From positions 1,860,001 to 1,924,000 of the forward strand of contig OY723268.1 of assembly GCA_963210315.1 (NCBI GenBank): a DNA stretch of 64,000 nt, read 5' to 3'. Source of the stretch: Rhynchopus euleeides (taxonomy: Eukaryota; Euglenozoa; Diplonemea; Diplonemida; Diplonemidae). Position numbers and translations under genes: made by a program. This document shows positions 1 through 11,403 of the stretch, one piece after another (position 1 is the stretch's first letter; each line of letters opens with the position of its first letter). The notes beneath the pieces are model-generated. The model was not told where the DNA came from, did not search any database, and was given only the letters and a program-made list of their open reading frames with translations.

Positions 1-333
1 AGGATTAGAAGGTCTCGGACGGGCGTCCGAAAGCTCCGGGATTTTTAAAGGGATTCTCGGGTGCCCTCAGAACGCGTGGGGCAGCCCCCTCGAGCGGGAC
101 CATCGAAACCAGGGGGTGGGTGTTCCTGCATGCCAGGTTCATTATCGGACCCCGCCATTCCCCCAGAGGCAATACGCCTGTGCCGGTTGCCATCGCCTGC
201 ACCTCCCCACCCCCCCTCAGCCCCAGCCATGCTCGCCCCTGTGAGGTAAGGTGCGACACCACCACCTTAGTGTTCTCTATGGTTGTCACCACGCTACCCC
301 ATCCCGCCTCCAGAATTCCGACACACAGCAGTC
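1..333. other. Left-edge spacer / possible 5' leader with an intron
   Basis: No convincing coding exon is visible. A donor-like GTAAG at about 246 and a pyrimidine-rich stretch ending in CAG near 311 would fit a 5'-UTR intron of the acetyltransferase-like gene that starts at 334, but this is inference only. Confidence 0.3.
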
Positions 334-1008
334 ATGCCTGCATCTGGCAAGGGGTGGACTGTCGAGCCTTTGACCGCTGCGAAACGCAGCGATGTTGCCG
401 ACTTCTTTGCGACGCAGCAGCTCTTCCTCGGGAAGGTGCTGAAGGACGTGCCTGTCAATGAGCTCCGTGAGTACGGGGGTGTTCTGTACGACGCCTGCGC
501 CCTGGACCCCTGCACATCGACAGTGCTGTTCGACGATAAGCAGACGCTTGTCGGTGTGGCGATGTGCTGCAGGCCCGACTACTACCAAGCTGTGGATGAG
601 GGGCAGCTGTCAAAGCCCTGCGCGCAGCACCTCGCACTGTTCAAAAGCTTCCAGAGGCCAGCCGAGGAGTACGTCGCTGAGCACGACAGCAACAGCATGG
701 GCCCCGTGACAGGGGTCTACTTCTGCGTGCTGCCGAAATACCAGGGGGGCGGGGCGCTCATGGCGATGATCACCCAGTGCTACAACCTCTGCCTCACCAA
801 CGGATGCGGCTGGGTGTGGACGTGGAGCGCGAACAAGATTCTCGTCGGCAAACGCACCCCCCTGTTGCGACACGCCACCTTCCACGTCAGCCCATACCTG
901 AAGGTCACCGATGTGCAGGAGTTTGAGTACGAAGGGGAGCGTCCCTACAAGGCTTCGATCCCTGTTTACATCGCGCTGTTCAAAATTGCGGGCGCTTCGA
1001 AGCTGTAG
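334..1008 (+). CDS. GNAT-like N-acetyltransferase domain protein, 224 aa
   Basis: The first ATG in the open frame is at 334 and gives MPASGKGWTVEPL; the frame stays open upstream only through non-ATG codons. The region around residues 130-170 reads VYFCVLPKYQGGG followed by a hydrophobic helix and WVWTWSANK. This resembles GNAT motif A (a beta strand ending V.P, then Q/R-x-x-G-x-G/A, then an alpha helix) that binds acetyl-CoA. The length (224 aa) suits a single GNAT domain. No signal peptide or membrane segment is seen, so a soluble location is likely, and the substrate cannot be inferred. The gene is intronless from the ATG to the TAG at 1006-1008. The family call rests on one motif and could be wrong; coding status is better supported by length, GC-rich third positions and composition. 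Confidence 0.55.
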   Translation: MPASGKGWTVEPLTAAKRSDVADFFATQQLFLGKVLKDVPVNELREYGGVLYDACALDPCTSTVLFDDKQTLVGVAMCCRPDYYQAVDEGQLSKPCAQHLALFKSFQRPAEEYVAEHDSNSMGPVTGVYFCVLPKYQGGGALMAMITQCYNLCLTNGCGWVWTWSANKILVGKRTPLLRHATFHVSPYLKVTDVQEFEYEGERPYKASIPVYIALFKIAGASKL

Positions 1009-3232
1009 TGCATCATGACTTGCCACCGGTTGTTTGACCTAGCTGAATCGGGCATCGTCACTGCAAAGGAAGAATAGTGCGTCAGCTACTTGGTGTGCGG
1101 GCCACAGGTTTCAACAAGCCATACATTGCTGGAGGGTGCTGGCCGCCCTCCTGCCTCGACTTGGCGAGACCCCAACCTCAAAACTTTTCAGAAGTGCCGC
1201 TGTCCATCGATTCCAAACCATGAATCCCGTGCAGATCTCAGGGGCGTTCTCTGTGACATAAAAGGCGCTGCGTCCGCGAGTTTGTTCGCACTCCCTTGAT
1301 ACCGCCCCCCCCCCCCCCCTCCGTGACGTGTTGTTTCGATACACAAAAGCCCGCTGTGTGGCTTGCTGGCACAGTCCGGCGCAGAGGGTGTCACCACACC
1401 ACCCCCCCCGCTGTAATGCACAGGAACCTTTGTGCATGAGATCCACCGGCAACAGAACTGCTGATGGCGAAAAGGGGGGGTGCGCGCACAAATTCCGCCG
1501 GGTTCACCACCCGCCGCCGCCGCCACTCCTGGTGAAGGCTTTTTGTTTCCCGAAGCCACCTGTGTGCGTTGTTAGTGATGAACTCTTCCCGTATTCTTCG
1601 TGGAGCAAGCTGATTCTCCGTAAAAGCTTGCGGCAGATCCCAAGGTTCCATCTGGGAGTGTCTACAGCGCCCCTAAGACGCAGCTCCCCCCAGCCCCCAG
1701 ACGCATTGCCAAGTGTGTCAGAAGGAGAGTGTGTAAATATGGAACACTGTCGACACATGAACAACCAAGAAAATCACTGCTTCCGACGAAACATACTCTG
1801 AGCTGTGTCTCTTTGTCTGCCACAGGGGCTTTGCCCTGCTGGAGCGAAAGCGGCATCCACTCCCAGAGACCGTGGCCCGACGAGGAACCCCTCCTTCCTC
1901 CTCCACCTCCACCATATCCTGTTATCCTTTCATGTGGTTGTGCCTTAGGGGAGAAGAGGCTGGGCCAAAAAAGTCAACTTGTGATCTGCGCTCAAAAAAT
2001 AGCCAATCTCCGCGTGCCTTTTGTGTGTGTCCTTTTTTGTGTTGACTGCTTGGCTCAGCCTCCTCTCTCTCTCTCTCTCTCTTCCCATTGTTTTGTCTCT
2101 TCTTTATGCGTACTTTCCACCTTGTCCTGCCTGCTGGCGCAGCCCGCCTGTCTTCCATTTTCTGAGAGGTTGCTTTTGTCCAAAAACGGATAATATTGGG
2201 GGCCTTCGTTCTGTGTCAAACTCTCAGGGAAGGGGTGGGGACTGCAGCTGAGGCTGCCTCCGGGCAGCAGCTACATTACAACCCCCTACCCCGATCTCTC
2301 TTCCTCCTTCTCTTGGCGCAACAGCGGATATGGGGGCCTTCGCTGCCAGGTGTGACTTGGGTGAGAAGAAGTGAGGGTCAGCCTGCTGCCCTCACTGACT
2401 GACGAGCCATGCCTGGCTGTGGCTGCACGACGCGGTCCTCACGGGAACCAGAGCTTGATGGCGCGGGCGCAGGGAGGGGCTTGCGTGAAGGTCAGGGCAG
2501 CCCAGCGCCAGAACAAAAAACTATTTGTTTCAAAGAATTTCACCCAGTGGGGGTGGGGGTGGGGGGGGGGGGGTGTGTGTGGCGTGCCTCAAAAACAGCA
2601 GGCATGCATCTCGCCTCCCCACCCGCAACACCCCCGCCCGAATTTTTGCTGGTCTTCACCGTATCGAAAAAAATCACAGTATGTACGAACTACACAAAAT
2701 CAGCGGATGTGCACGCTGGTAACATAACCGCCTCCCTTGTTGTCTGTCTTCCTCGGGCTGTGCTAGTCTGACGTGCCTTTGTATCCCCGGTTATGCCTCG
2801 GGATGAACTGGGGCGCAGAGAAGACGTCACATAGCGTGTTTCGAAACTTAGACGGCAATAGGTTTGGTGGGTCCACGTGGTGTTAGCCTTGGCCATGCTT
2901 CATCACGTTTTCTGAAGTGAAAAAAAACCAAGAAACGAAAACCTAACGATTGTGCCCAGGCGCACGGTGCATACGGTGGAAAAATCCAGCCGCCCGAGCG
3001 AGAGTCTGAGCGGGTGTCTAAAGGCTCGAACTGAGACCCCCGAAAAGGGTTCCCCGACCCCAGCTGGATCAGCCCCACTGTGTGGTGTGCCTGTCTTGTG
3101 GGATTGCTTGTCTCACTGCGGCCCGACGACCGTCTAACCCGCTGGCACAAAAGCGGCGAGGTGGCCCAGGGGAGTGAAAGAAAAGAAATTAGACGAGATC
3201 TGCTGTCCACCCCCCTCCCCCCACCTCCTTTT
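1009..3232. other. Spacer without recognisable gene
   Basis: Contains a C15 tract (1305-1319), a CT run (about 2066-2083) and a G14 run (about 2557). Short overlapping frames here lack domain-like sequence. A 20-nt stretch at about 1739-1758 (ATGGAACACTGTCGACACAT) recurs inverted, with one mismatch, at about 3534-3553. Confidence 0.5.
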
Positions 3233-3306
3233 TGGATTTCAGACACAACCTGCATAACGAGTGAAGGGTGATCATTCTTGTGATCCCTTCAAATTCGATT
3301 TCACTT
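3233..3306 (+). repeat. Dispersed 74-bp repeat, copy 1
   Basis: The block from GGATTTCAGACACA to CGATTTCACT recurs with about two substitutions at 37738-37812, 34 kb away in the same orientation. Both copies are followed by C-rich sequence. No coding potential or TIRs are seen, so the nature is unknown. Confidence 0.75.
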
Positions 3307-3364
3307 CCCCACCTCCTTTTTACACCGCCTGTGTGCTTTCTGGAAGGCACCACCGCATTTTTTT

Positions 3365-3510
3365 TGTAGCCTCATGCAATGAAGGAGGAAATGGAACACG
3401 GAGAAAGCAGGTCATTCGAGTTTACGGCACGCGTAGTGCCGTAATTGCAGAGCCACATCTCACCTCATCACAGGTCGAGGTGTGTGCGTTTCACCACAAC
3501 CTCTCCCCTC
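3365..3510 (+). repeat. Dispersed repeat B, copy 1
   Basis: Shares blocks such as CCTCATGC.ATGAA.GGA.AAAT and GAGCCACATCTCACCTC..CACA.GTCGAGGTG with 47085-47215. Here B precedes repeat A; at 47 kb B follows A. Similarity is diverged but collinear over about 140 bp. Confidence 0.6.
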
Positions 3511-3544
3511 CCCATTCCCCCGTGTTGAGTGACATGTGTCGATA

Positions 3545-3720
3545 GTGTTCCATTTCTCCGCCAAGCAAGCCTGCTTTTGTCACAGCGAAATAGTCGGTAG
3601 GGGCGTACCGCGCGCAGTGTGTTCTGATCTGAGAGCAATCACAAACTTCACAGGGGCCACACCACACTGCCGCTCGACTCCGCACAAAAACAACCCTCGG
3701 ATCACTGGGGGGACATCACA
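3545..3720 (+). repeat. Dispersed repeat A, copy 1
   Basis: Shares conserved blocks (GCCAAGCAAGC.TGCTTTT, GTCACAGCGAAA.AGTC, CGCGCGCAGTGTGT, CAGGGGCCACACCACACTGC, GCGCACAA) with 46837-47035 and 48342-48525. The three copies are diverged, about 170-200 bp, in the same orientation. This copy ends about 80 bp upstream of the SDS22-like ATG, so it may overlap the promoter or 5' leader. Confidence 0.65.
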
Positions 3721-3799
3721 ACAACCGCACGCCATACATCCCCCCATGCATCCCCTGCAGCCCCCCCTCCCCCCCCCCCCCTCCCCCCACAAACACACC

Positions 3800-5619
3800 A
3801 TGTCCGGCGTCGACAAGCCTGCAGAGGCTGAGCCTGTTGCCGCTGCCCCGGCTGAGGGAGATGCTCGTGAGCCTTCGCCCGCAACAGGCGAGACCGATGG
3901 CGTGAAAGTTGTGGACGATGCCACAGCCGACGGGGAGAAGGCGAAGCCGGGGAAGTCGAGCAACGCGTGCTGCCAGCACCCCGAGGCGAGGAAGAAGAAG
4001 AAGAAGAATCCTTATGCGGAGGGCTTTTCCGACGCGATTGCCGGGGAGGATAAGGGGGAGGTGGACAAGACAAGCGAGGACCTGGAGGCGGAGGAGGAGA
4101 AGAAGGACGAGCAGGAGGGCGAGATGATCCCCGAGGAGAAGCTGATCGAGGAGCTGCACATCCCGGTGGATGACGAGGATATCAACCTGGTGCAGCTCCG
4201 GATCTTCGACATCTCGAAGGTTGCGCTGAGCAGCCTGACGAAGTGCAAGATTCTGCAGCTCCGCCAGAACCTCATCCACGACGTCCACCCCTTCCCGGAG
4301 AACCTCCACGCAGGGCTGGAGGAGCTCGATATTTACGACAACAAGGTGAAGGCGATTCCGCTGCATTTCAACGTGTTTACGAAGCTCCGCGTGTTGGACC
4401 TGTCTTACAACAACATCCGCCTGATTGAGAATCTGGACATCCCGACCCTCGAGGTCCTCTTCCTGACGGAGAACAAGATTACGACTATCCAGAACCTGGA
4501 CAAGCTGCCGAACCTTAAGCAGCTCGAGCTGGGGTCGAACCGGATCCGCAAGATTGAGAACCTCGAGAAGCTGCCCCTGCTGGAGGACCTCTGGCTGGGG
4601 AAGAACAAGATCACGTCTCTGCAGGGGCTCAGCAACCAGACGCGTTTGAGGCGCCTGTCGCTGCAGGCGAACCGGTTGACGGAGATCCCTGCGGAGGCGC
4701 TGCGCAACAACACGTCCCTCACAGACCTGCACCTTTCGGAGAACGGGATCAAGAAGATGGAGAACGTGGCGCACCTGAAGAAGATCCGGCTGATCGACTT
4801 CTGCTTCAACCCCATCACAGAGATCCACGAGGTGGACCAGCTGCCCGCTATCGAGGAGTTCTGGTGCACCGACGCGCGCATCGCCTCCTGGAAGGAGGTG
4901 GAGAAGCTGGAGAAGGTCAAGTCGCTCCGCACAGTGTACCTCGAGCGCAACCCTGTGGAGGACGCGCGGTATCGGCACAAGCTCGCGCTCCTCATGCCCG
5001 GCCTTACGGAGGTATGTGCTCCCCGCTACTAAGTCTCCTGAGAGAGACGATGCCTCCGTGGTTCCTGGGCGGACAGTAATCTCAGGCTAACAACTGTTCC
5101 CCATCCACCCCCATGTTGTGGGCCAACCTTTTTTTCTATTTCACTGGGGAGGGAGGGGAGGGGGCAAGCCGTTCTCCGGCGATTCGGATCCGGCTCTCGC
5201 TAGAGATACCGCGGGGGTGTGGTGCATGGTAGCTCATGTGTTGGTATTGTGTCTGTTCCTCCCCATCCACCCAAACCCCACACACCCACACCGTCCCAAC
5301 GCAGATCGACTCGTGGCCTGTCGCGCGCCGCGACATCACTGGGAAGCAGGAGGATGGCGACGACCCGCGTGGCAAGTGGGTCGACGGCGAGAAGGCGGAG
5401 ATCACTTTCAAGGCGAGCCGCGGCGACGCCCCCATCATGCCCTCTGCAGAGGAGGTGGAGGCCGAGAAGCTGGCACAGGGGCTCCCCGCAGCAGCGCCTG
5501 CCATCGATGTGCCGGCAGAAAGGGCAGTGGCTGACGCCACTGCCGCGCCGGAGGCGCCGCAGACCGCAACAGACAGCAAGCCTGCCCACACCGACCCCGA
5601 GAAGGCTGTTGACTGCTAG
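3800..5619 (+). CDS. SDS22-like leucine-rich-repeat protein (protein phosphatase 1 regulatory subunit type), two exons, 508 aa
   Basis: Exons are 3800-5011 and 5305-5619. The 293-bp intron begins GTATGT, ends CAACGCAG and is phase 0. The ATG at 3800 (MSGVDKPAEAEP) follows a long CT-rich leader. Residues 1-125 are acidic/lysine-rich and disordered, with a KKKKKN patch near residue 65. From about residue 130 to 395 there is a run of 22-residue LRRs of SDS22 type, e.g. LFLTENKITTIQNLDKLPNL. The characteristic cap VYLERNPVEDARYRHKLAL then runs across the splice junction (LLMPGLTE|IDSW), matching SDS22 ends and confirming the intron. The family binds the PP1 catalytic subunit and directs it in mitosis and maturation. 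The acidic N-terminal region and the about 90-aa alanine/proline-rich C-terminal tail are longer than in typical 330-360 aa SDS22 proteins. Confidence 0.9.
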
Positions 5620-7624
5620 AGCTACCCTGGACCCTCTGTTAGGGTGTGGGAGGAAGGAGCACGGGAGGAAGAGGTGGCACGGTGGACGGAAGGGTGCAAG
5701 ATGACCTCCTTTGGGGTTAGGGTTGGGCATTCTCGTGGTGTAAATGGGATGAGAGGTGATTCTGTGTGGATTTTGGTGCGCTGCCCGTCGGGCGGTTGTG
5801 TTTTTATTTTTAAAAACTAGGTTGGGGTCGTACGCTGCTGGGGTGGAGGGTGTGAGGTGTGGAGAGTTCGTCACATTATTTATTGTCAGTTTTTTCGAGG
5901 CCCCCCCCCCCTCTCCCCCCCTCCATCTCCATCTCACACAGGAGCCCGAGTTTTCTCGAGAGTAGAGTCTCTTTTGAAAAAAAAACCAATGACCCGCCTC
6001 TGTGACCTCTAGCTTCACAGATTGGGTTGTTGTGGTGTGGGCGCCAGCCGGGATCTTTTTTTATTGACGGCATTGCCCCTTCCAGTTGACTGAAGGGGGC
6101 AAACCGCCAAAAAAAATCCGGAGAGTCAGGCCTTGCGGCGATGAGGTCTCTCTTCCTTGGGAGTGTTGATGACGACAACTGCGTCGAGTGCCCTCTCAGT
6201 GCGAGGGCAGCGCCAACACCTCCTGGCAAGCTTTGCACCTCATCCCGGATGCCTCTGCGTGATATTCTCCCCTATCTATGTGGGGAGGGGGATTCCAGGG
6301 GGAGATACACAATGCGAGCCCACGAGACTGATTCCCTGGTTCCCCCTCTCCCCCACCCACCCATCTGTTTGACAACATCTGAGATATACCCTTTTCTTAC
6401 AAAAAAAACAGGTTCCCTTATCATTGCCTAGAGATTCCATTAACCGCCAGTGGGTGTGCGGGGCTTTGTTTTGCAATTTATGCAACCACCACCCCCACCC
6501 CCCTAGCAGACGTTCTCCATCTAGCCCGCACAGGACTGCAGAGCCCTCAGACCACCCCACCCCAGCCCTCTCCTGTATTTATACAGGAGTGGGGAGGGGA
6601 GGGGAGGGGGCGTGGGCGGTTCACCCGCCTTGCTTCTGAAGAAGGAAGCTATGCCGGCTGCATCCCCCTCCGTCCCCTCAGGTATTTGCAACGCTCCCAT
6701 CCCCACAGCACGTCCGCTAAACTCCCACCCACCCGACTCGCCCACCTACCCCCCCCGTTCCCCTCACCCCCGCACACACGTGAATCTGCTGCAGCAGTGT
6801 GTGGAACGCACCGAGCAAATCACTGTTCTGCTCTTGATGCGGTCTCCGCTGCGGCAGCACATACACACCTAACGTGGGTATCGATCTGCCACACGGGGGG
6901 GGGGGGTGCAAATATACTGCGGGGCTGAGAACCCCATCCTCTCCAGGTCTGGAGCTGGGTGGGAGATCGCCTCTGCGAAATAGGGTGTCGGCGCAACAAC
7001 CCGGCATTTTTGAGGCTTCCCGATTTGACTTCCAGAACCTCGGGGGGGTCTGGGTTCTCACAGCGTAGGCGCTCTTTTCTCTCCGCCACGGTGCCTGCCG
7101 GCACTCTGCAAAACTCGGCGCAAAAGACTCATCAGGGATTCGCCCTGTTGCGTCCTCCACAAACCAACCCATGGGGTTGGGGGGGGAGGGTACAGTGTGT
7201 GAAGAATGGGGTGTGCGCTGCTGATCAGCGGCGAGGCTTTGCAAAATAAACTGGGTTATGTCTTGGGGGGGTGTGTGTGTTTGTGTGCGGGCACGCCATG
7301 TCCCAAAAAATCTACGGGATAGAGAGTTTAAAAAAAACGCCTGCCAGGAACCCCTCCCCATAGCCCCCCCCTCGCACCCCCTCCCTCTCCTTTCCCCTCA
7401 TGGCACACGCGCACACCCCACCACCTCTCTGCCTGTCCGCACTTTTCCTCAATGTGTTCCACCCACACATCGCCCTCTCGCAGGTCAAAACCACCAACAC
7501 GAGGGAGGGTTTTTAAGGGGGTGGGGAGGGAAAGATTTGCACGTCATATTTTTGCACCCACTGTACTTTTTTTGCAGGGGAAGGAGGGTGCGTGTGTGTG
7601 TGTGTGTGTGGGGGGGGGTGACAC
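5620..7624. other. Spacer without recognisable gene
   Basis: Low-complexity C-, G- and GT-rich sequence. A short palindrome containing TATTTATA (about 6573-6588) and a (GT)n run (7590-7610) just upstream of the next ATG are the only structured features seen. Confidence 0.45.
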
Positions 7625-10504
7625 ATGGCCGCCCGCCACCGCTGCCACCACCTCACAAATCCTCCGCGACACCACCACCGCCACCGCCACAACCCCCTCC
7701 TTCCCCTGATCCTCCTCCTGCTCGCCTCTGCCCCCCTCCGCGGTACCGAGGCTGCCGGAGCGGAGAACTGCACCACCTACGGCGCGCTGCACCTCACCGC
7801 AGACGACACCGAGGGGCTCCGCCTCCCCAGCATCCACCTGGGCCACGAGTACACCGTAACCATCTCGATGCGCAGCACGGAGCTGGCCGACGGGGCGGCG
7901 AGCCACCTCACTCCGCTGTGGCAGTGCTCCGACGGGGGGCTCAATGAGGCAGGGCTTTACGTCCTGCGCAACACCTCTGGCAGCTCGATCGAGTTCCGCA
8001 CGGGGAAGGGCGGGTCTGTGGAGAGGAACCGGCTGGATCTCGACGGGGATGCCTACGACCTGGGCGACGGGATGTGGCATCAGATTTCGGTGACCCACAA
8101 CAAGACATCCGGCTACAGCACCAGCGGGATCGCGCTTTATATCGGAACGGAGCTGTTGTGGAGCTTCAGCCTGGTCACCCCTGCGGTTTCCGGGTCGCGG
8201 TCCGACTGCTGGGTGGGGTCCTCCCAGGAGTCAGGGGATCACACCGTGTCAGTCTTCCGGGGCAGCCTCCGTGACCTCCACTTCCACGAGAAGGTGCTCA
8301 GCCCCGCAGAGCTTGGAACCGGGGGTGTCATCTCCGCCACCTCCTCTCTGTGCAGCTCCGGATGCAACGGGCCCTACTCCACGCGCTCCCCCCTGCGCAA
8401 CATCGCTTACACCGCAGCCCCGGTTTCCGGATCCCGCACCACCTCGAGGGGTTCGGACGACGCAACCCCAGCAGCATCCGTCGCAACCTTCCAGGGGTAT
8501 TTCACTCTGCTGAGCATCCCCTCCGTCGAGTCGGGTCTTCTCCTCTACGGCGGGGGTGACGGAGGAGGAGGGAAGGGCTGCACTGCGCAGCGCGGCGGGA
8601 TTCTCCTCTACACAAAGCCCTCTGGGGATGGGGGTGCCTCCCTAGGGGTGCGGAACACCGGTGTTTCGGAAAGGCCCGTTTCTGTCCCGAGCGAGTCGGT
8701 TCGGCTGACGCCAGGCGCGGCGCACTACATCAGGGTGGTGATGTCAGAGGAGGCGGTGCGGCTCCCGGGGGGGAAGACTGTCCGCATCTCCCTCCGGGTG
8801 AAGCTGTTTGTCGACACCCGGCTTGTCGCAAACGAGATCCGCCAGAACTACGTGATAACCCCGGGGAGTGTGACGCTTCTCGCGTCATGCCACAGCGAAC
8901 CCGCCTCCCCCTCTCACGCCGTGGTGCAGCTCCTCCAATCCGACTGCGGCAGTGAGAACCCGGTTTTCCCCTTCTCGGAGAGAGCGACACCATCCCCGAT
9001 AGAATCAATCCGCCAGGCAGGAGCGGAGCGCGTCTGGGAGGATCCCCTCGAAACCCTGGTGGTCCCGATGGAGGGGGTCGACAGCAGCGGGTCTCGGAGC
9101 TATGCCGGTTGGCGCCTGGGGGGTGGGGGGCGCGCGGCTGAGGTGGGCAGCGGAGGCCCGGCGGCGGGGTGGGGGGCGTCGGAGACCCCATGGGGGGTTC
9201 CAGGGAATGCGACTGGCGTGCATGTCTTCCCCCACACGCAGCGCATCGTCGTGACGTCACACCGTGGCGCAGTCGCGTCTGGGGATGGGGGGCTGACCTG
9301 GGTGCAGATGACCTCCCAGGATGTCGCCTACCAACACTCCGCCTCCCTCCCCTCGGGGCTGGTCATCGCTGTGGAGGCGAGCCCCACATCGGGCGCCCCT
9401 CGCGTGGCCCGGTCGGAGGACCTTGGGGAGACCTGGAGCTCGTCGGTCCTCCGCATGTCACCGAGCTTCGGAACCCCCGGGTCGTTCCGCGTGTTCCTCT
9501 TCGGCAACGGCATGGCCTTCATCACCGGAGGCGAGCCCAACGTTGCAATATGGGTCTCGGAGGACGCAGGGGTCACCTGGGTGCCCGACCCGGCAGCATC
9601 TGCGCTTATCTCGGAGTTCAACCCAGAGGGGTGCCTCCCACACGCCTGGTCTGGCTCGGCGGATGACCGAGGGTATGCCCTTATGGGCTGTGGCAGTACC
9701 CTGCTGGTGCGGCGGGGCGCCGGGGTGTGGAGGCGAGCTCCGCGGACCCACGGGATGGAGGGCATCCATGGGGTTTACAAAATTCCGGCATTCCGCGACC
9801 CCGACGGGCTGGGGCAGGGGAGGGGCGCGATCGCCGTGCTCGATGCGAACAGGGTTGTCCTGGGGTGGGAGCAGCAGCAGGGTGACAGCGGTGCCAGCAC
9901 CCCCCAGATAGCCTGGAGAGTGGCTGGCCAGGCGGGCTGCACACTGCGGAGCCTTCTCCGCCTCAAAGTGTCAAGAGTGGGAGGTGGCCCCGATGCGCAG
10001 ACAACCCTCGCTGTGATCGGGGACACGGAGCTTCTGGTGTCTACAACCGGGGGCGAGTCGTGGGAACACGCAGGGTGGCACCCCGGCACTGCATCCCCGA
10101 CGGGTGCTGCGGTGTTCGCCCCGCTGTGTACCCCCAACAGTGGCTGTTCAGGCAGGGGGTCCTGCCTCTACGGCCTGGTGTGGCCGCTGTATCCCGTGTC
10201 GTGTTCGTGCCGTCCGCCCTATACACCCCCGAGGTGCAGTGGGGTGCTGACCTGCCTGCAGTTGGAGCCGCTGCTCGGGAGGGATCTGCAGTGTGTCTCG
10301 AATGCGACGGATGCTGTGCAGGCAGGGGGTGTGGAGGTGGCGCAGAGGCCGGAGGCGTGCACGTGGAGGAGGGAGGAGGTGCGGCCGGGGGTTGTGAGGT
10401 GGAGGTGTGCGCCGCCGCTGGCGGACCCGCACCACCAGGTGCTCACGCCTGCGAATTATAAGGCGGTGAGGAGGAGGAAGGGGAAGAAGGGGTATCCTTA
10501 CTGA
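7625..10504 (+). CDS. Secreted multidomain protein: LamG-like, Asp-box (BNR) repeats, EGF-like; 959 aa
   Basis: The ATG at 7625 starts a His/Arg-rich n-region followed by the hydrophobic core NPLLPLILLLLASAPLRG, a signal peptide with cleavage likely near residue 40. Residues about 45-240 look like a LamG/concanavalin-like domain (WHQISVTHNKTSG, then FRGSLRDLHFHEKVLSPAEL). A second LamG-like stretch spans about 285-450. Residues about 535-830 hold several Asp-box motifs of the S-x-D-x-G-x-T-W type (SGDGGLTW, SEDLGETW, SEDAGVTW, TTGGESW), as in sialidase and sortilin/VPS10 beta-propellers. A cysteine-rich EGF-like segment (CSGRGSC...CSCRPPYTPPRCSG) follows near 840. There is no transmembrane helix; the tail is basic (RRRKGKKGYPY). 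It is probably extracellular or in the secretory lumen and binds glycans or proteins. Sortilin-like identity is possible but not shown, because the receptor's membrane anchor is absent. Confidence 0.8.
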   Translation: MAARHRCHHLTNPPRHHHRHRHNPLLPLILLLLASAPLRGTEAAGAENCTTYGALHLTADDTEGLRLPSIHLGHEYTVTISMRSTELADGAASHLTPLWQCSDGGLNEAGLYVLRNTSGSSIEFRTGKGGSVERNRLDLDGDAYDLGDGMWHQISVTHNKTSGYSTSGIALYIGTELLWSFSLVTPAVSGSRSDCWVGSSQESGDHTVSVFRGSLRDLHFHEKVLSPAELGTGGVISATSSLCSSGCNGPYSTRSPLRNIAYTAAPVSGSRTTSRGSDDATPAASVATFQGYFTLLSIPSVESGLLLYGGGDGGGGKGCTAQRGGILLYTKPSGDGGASLGVRNTGVSERPVSVPSESVRLTPGAAHYIRVVMSEEAVRLPGGKTVRISLRVKLFVDTRLVANEIRQNYVITPGSVTLLASCHSEPASPSHAVVQLLQSDCGSENPVFPFSERATPSPIESIRQAGAERVWEDPLETLVVPMEGVDSSGSRSYAGWRLGGGGRAAEVGSGGPAAGWGASETPWGVPGNATGVHVFPHTQRIVVTSHRGAVASGDGGLTWVQMTSQDVAYQHSASLPSGLVIAVEASPTSGAPRVARSEDLGETWSSSVLRMSPSFGTPGSFRVFLFGNGMAFITGGEPNVAIWVSEDAGVTWVPDPAASALISEFNPEGCLPHAWSGSADDRGYALMGCGSTLLVRRGAGVWRRAPRTHGMEGIHGVYKIPAFRDPDGLGQGRGAIAVLDANRVVLGWEQQQGDSGASTPQIAWRVAGQAGCTLRSLLRLKVSRVGGGPDAQTTLAVIGDTELLVSTTGGESWEHAGWHPGTASPTGAAVFAPLCTPNSGCSGRGSCLYGLVWPLYPVSCSCRPPYTPPRCSGVLTCLQLEPLLGRDLQCVSNATDAVQAGGVEVAQRPEACTWRREEVRPGVVRWRCAPPLADPHHQVLTPANYKAVRRRKGKKGYPY

Positions 10505-11242
10505 ACAGTTCAAAAGGGGGAGGGGGGGGGGGGGAGGGGGGTCTCGCGACCCGGTGTGGCATAGTGACACATACACCCTCAATTAGTTGGTGGCAAAGGG
10601 GGGGGGGGTGTGGCGCGTTAGTTGTCGTGTAGTGGTCTTGTGGACTTCTGGATGATGCAGATGCGCTAATCCAACATTGCCAGCGACGCAGTGAGGGGGG
10701 GAGATGTGGCAAGTGCCACAGAGTGTGTCCGATCGTTATCACGGTTGGGCCGTTTTTTTGTCTGTTGTGCCGACAAAATGTGACACACCGTTCAGTTTTG
10801 CTCTGCCCAAGCCCATCTGTTGCTTTCTGTTCTGCCTGGCGCCTGTGTGTTGGATTTTTGGCGCCTTTCTCCTCACACAGCCCCCTCCACACCCCTCGGC
10901 CCCATGGCGGATGGGGTGCGGTCTGGCGTGCCCGATTTTTGTTACTCTGCGGCTGCGGTGCGTCATTCTCTCCAAAAAAAATCTCGGCTACTCGCAGACT
11001 CGGGGGGGGGCGGGGGAAACACACCCACCTCCGTGGGTATAGGGCGCGTCGGGCTGCCCCAGTGCATTCACGCGCCTTTTCCAAGGATAGCTGGATGCCA
11101 GACTCGCAACAACTCATCCCCTCTCAGGGGGAGGGAAAGCCCGATTCGCGAAGGTTTTGCTGTCAGATATTGCCCGAAGTTCCTCTCCCCCCTCTCCCTC
11201 CCACCCCCAAAAACACCCCCCCTTGATCCACCTGCCACATCG
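10505..11242. other. Spacer without recognisable gene
   Basis: Intergenic sequence between the secreted-protein stop codon and a TATA-like box. It contains G-runs and no domain-bearing frame. Confidence 0.45.
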
Positions 11243-11249
11243 TATAAAG
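11243..11249 (+). promoter_or_regulatory. TATA-like box upstream of the 273-aa gene
   Basis: TATAAAG preceded by CACATCG and followed by GC-rich sequence, 155 bp upstream of the ATG at 11404. Position and sequence fit a core promoter; there is no experimental support. Confidence 0.4.
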
Positions 11250-11403
11250 CCGGGCCGCCTGCACCTCGCTGGGCAAGCAAGCCTCCCCCTCCCCTCTGGA
11301 CACACCTGCTGCAACCCAGGCAGAAGGACAACCCCTGCGCTGTCCTCCGAAGAACCCCCTTTGTGGCAGCCCACACCCACCCCCTCCCGGCCCTCCGACC
11401 CCC

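Noticed and set aside
3716-4978. 420-codon minus-strand frame opposite the SDS22-like gene
   Set aside because: A Leu/Arg/Val-rich antisense reading of LRR codons; the plus strand matches SDS22 with a conserved splice junction.
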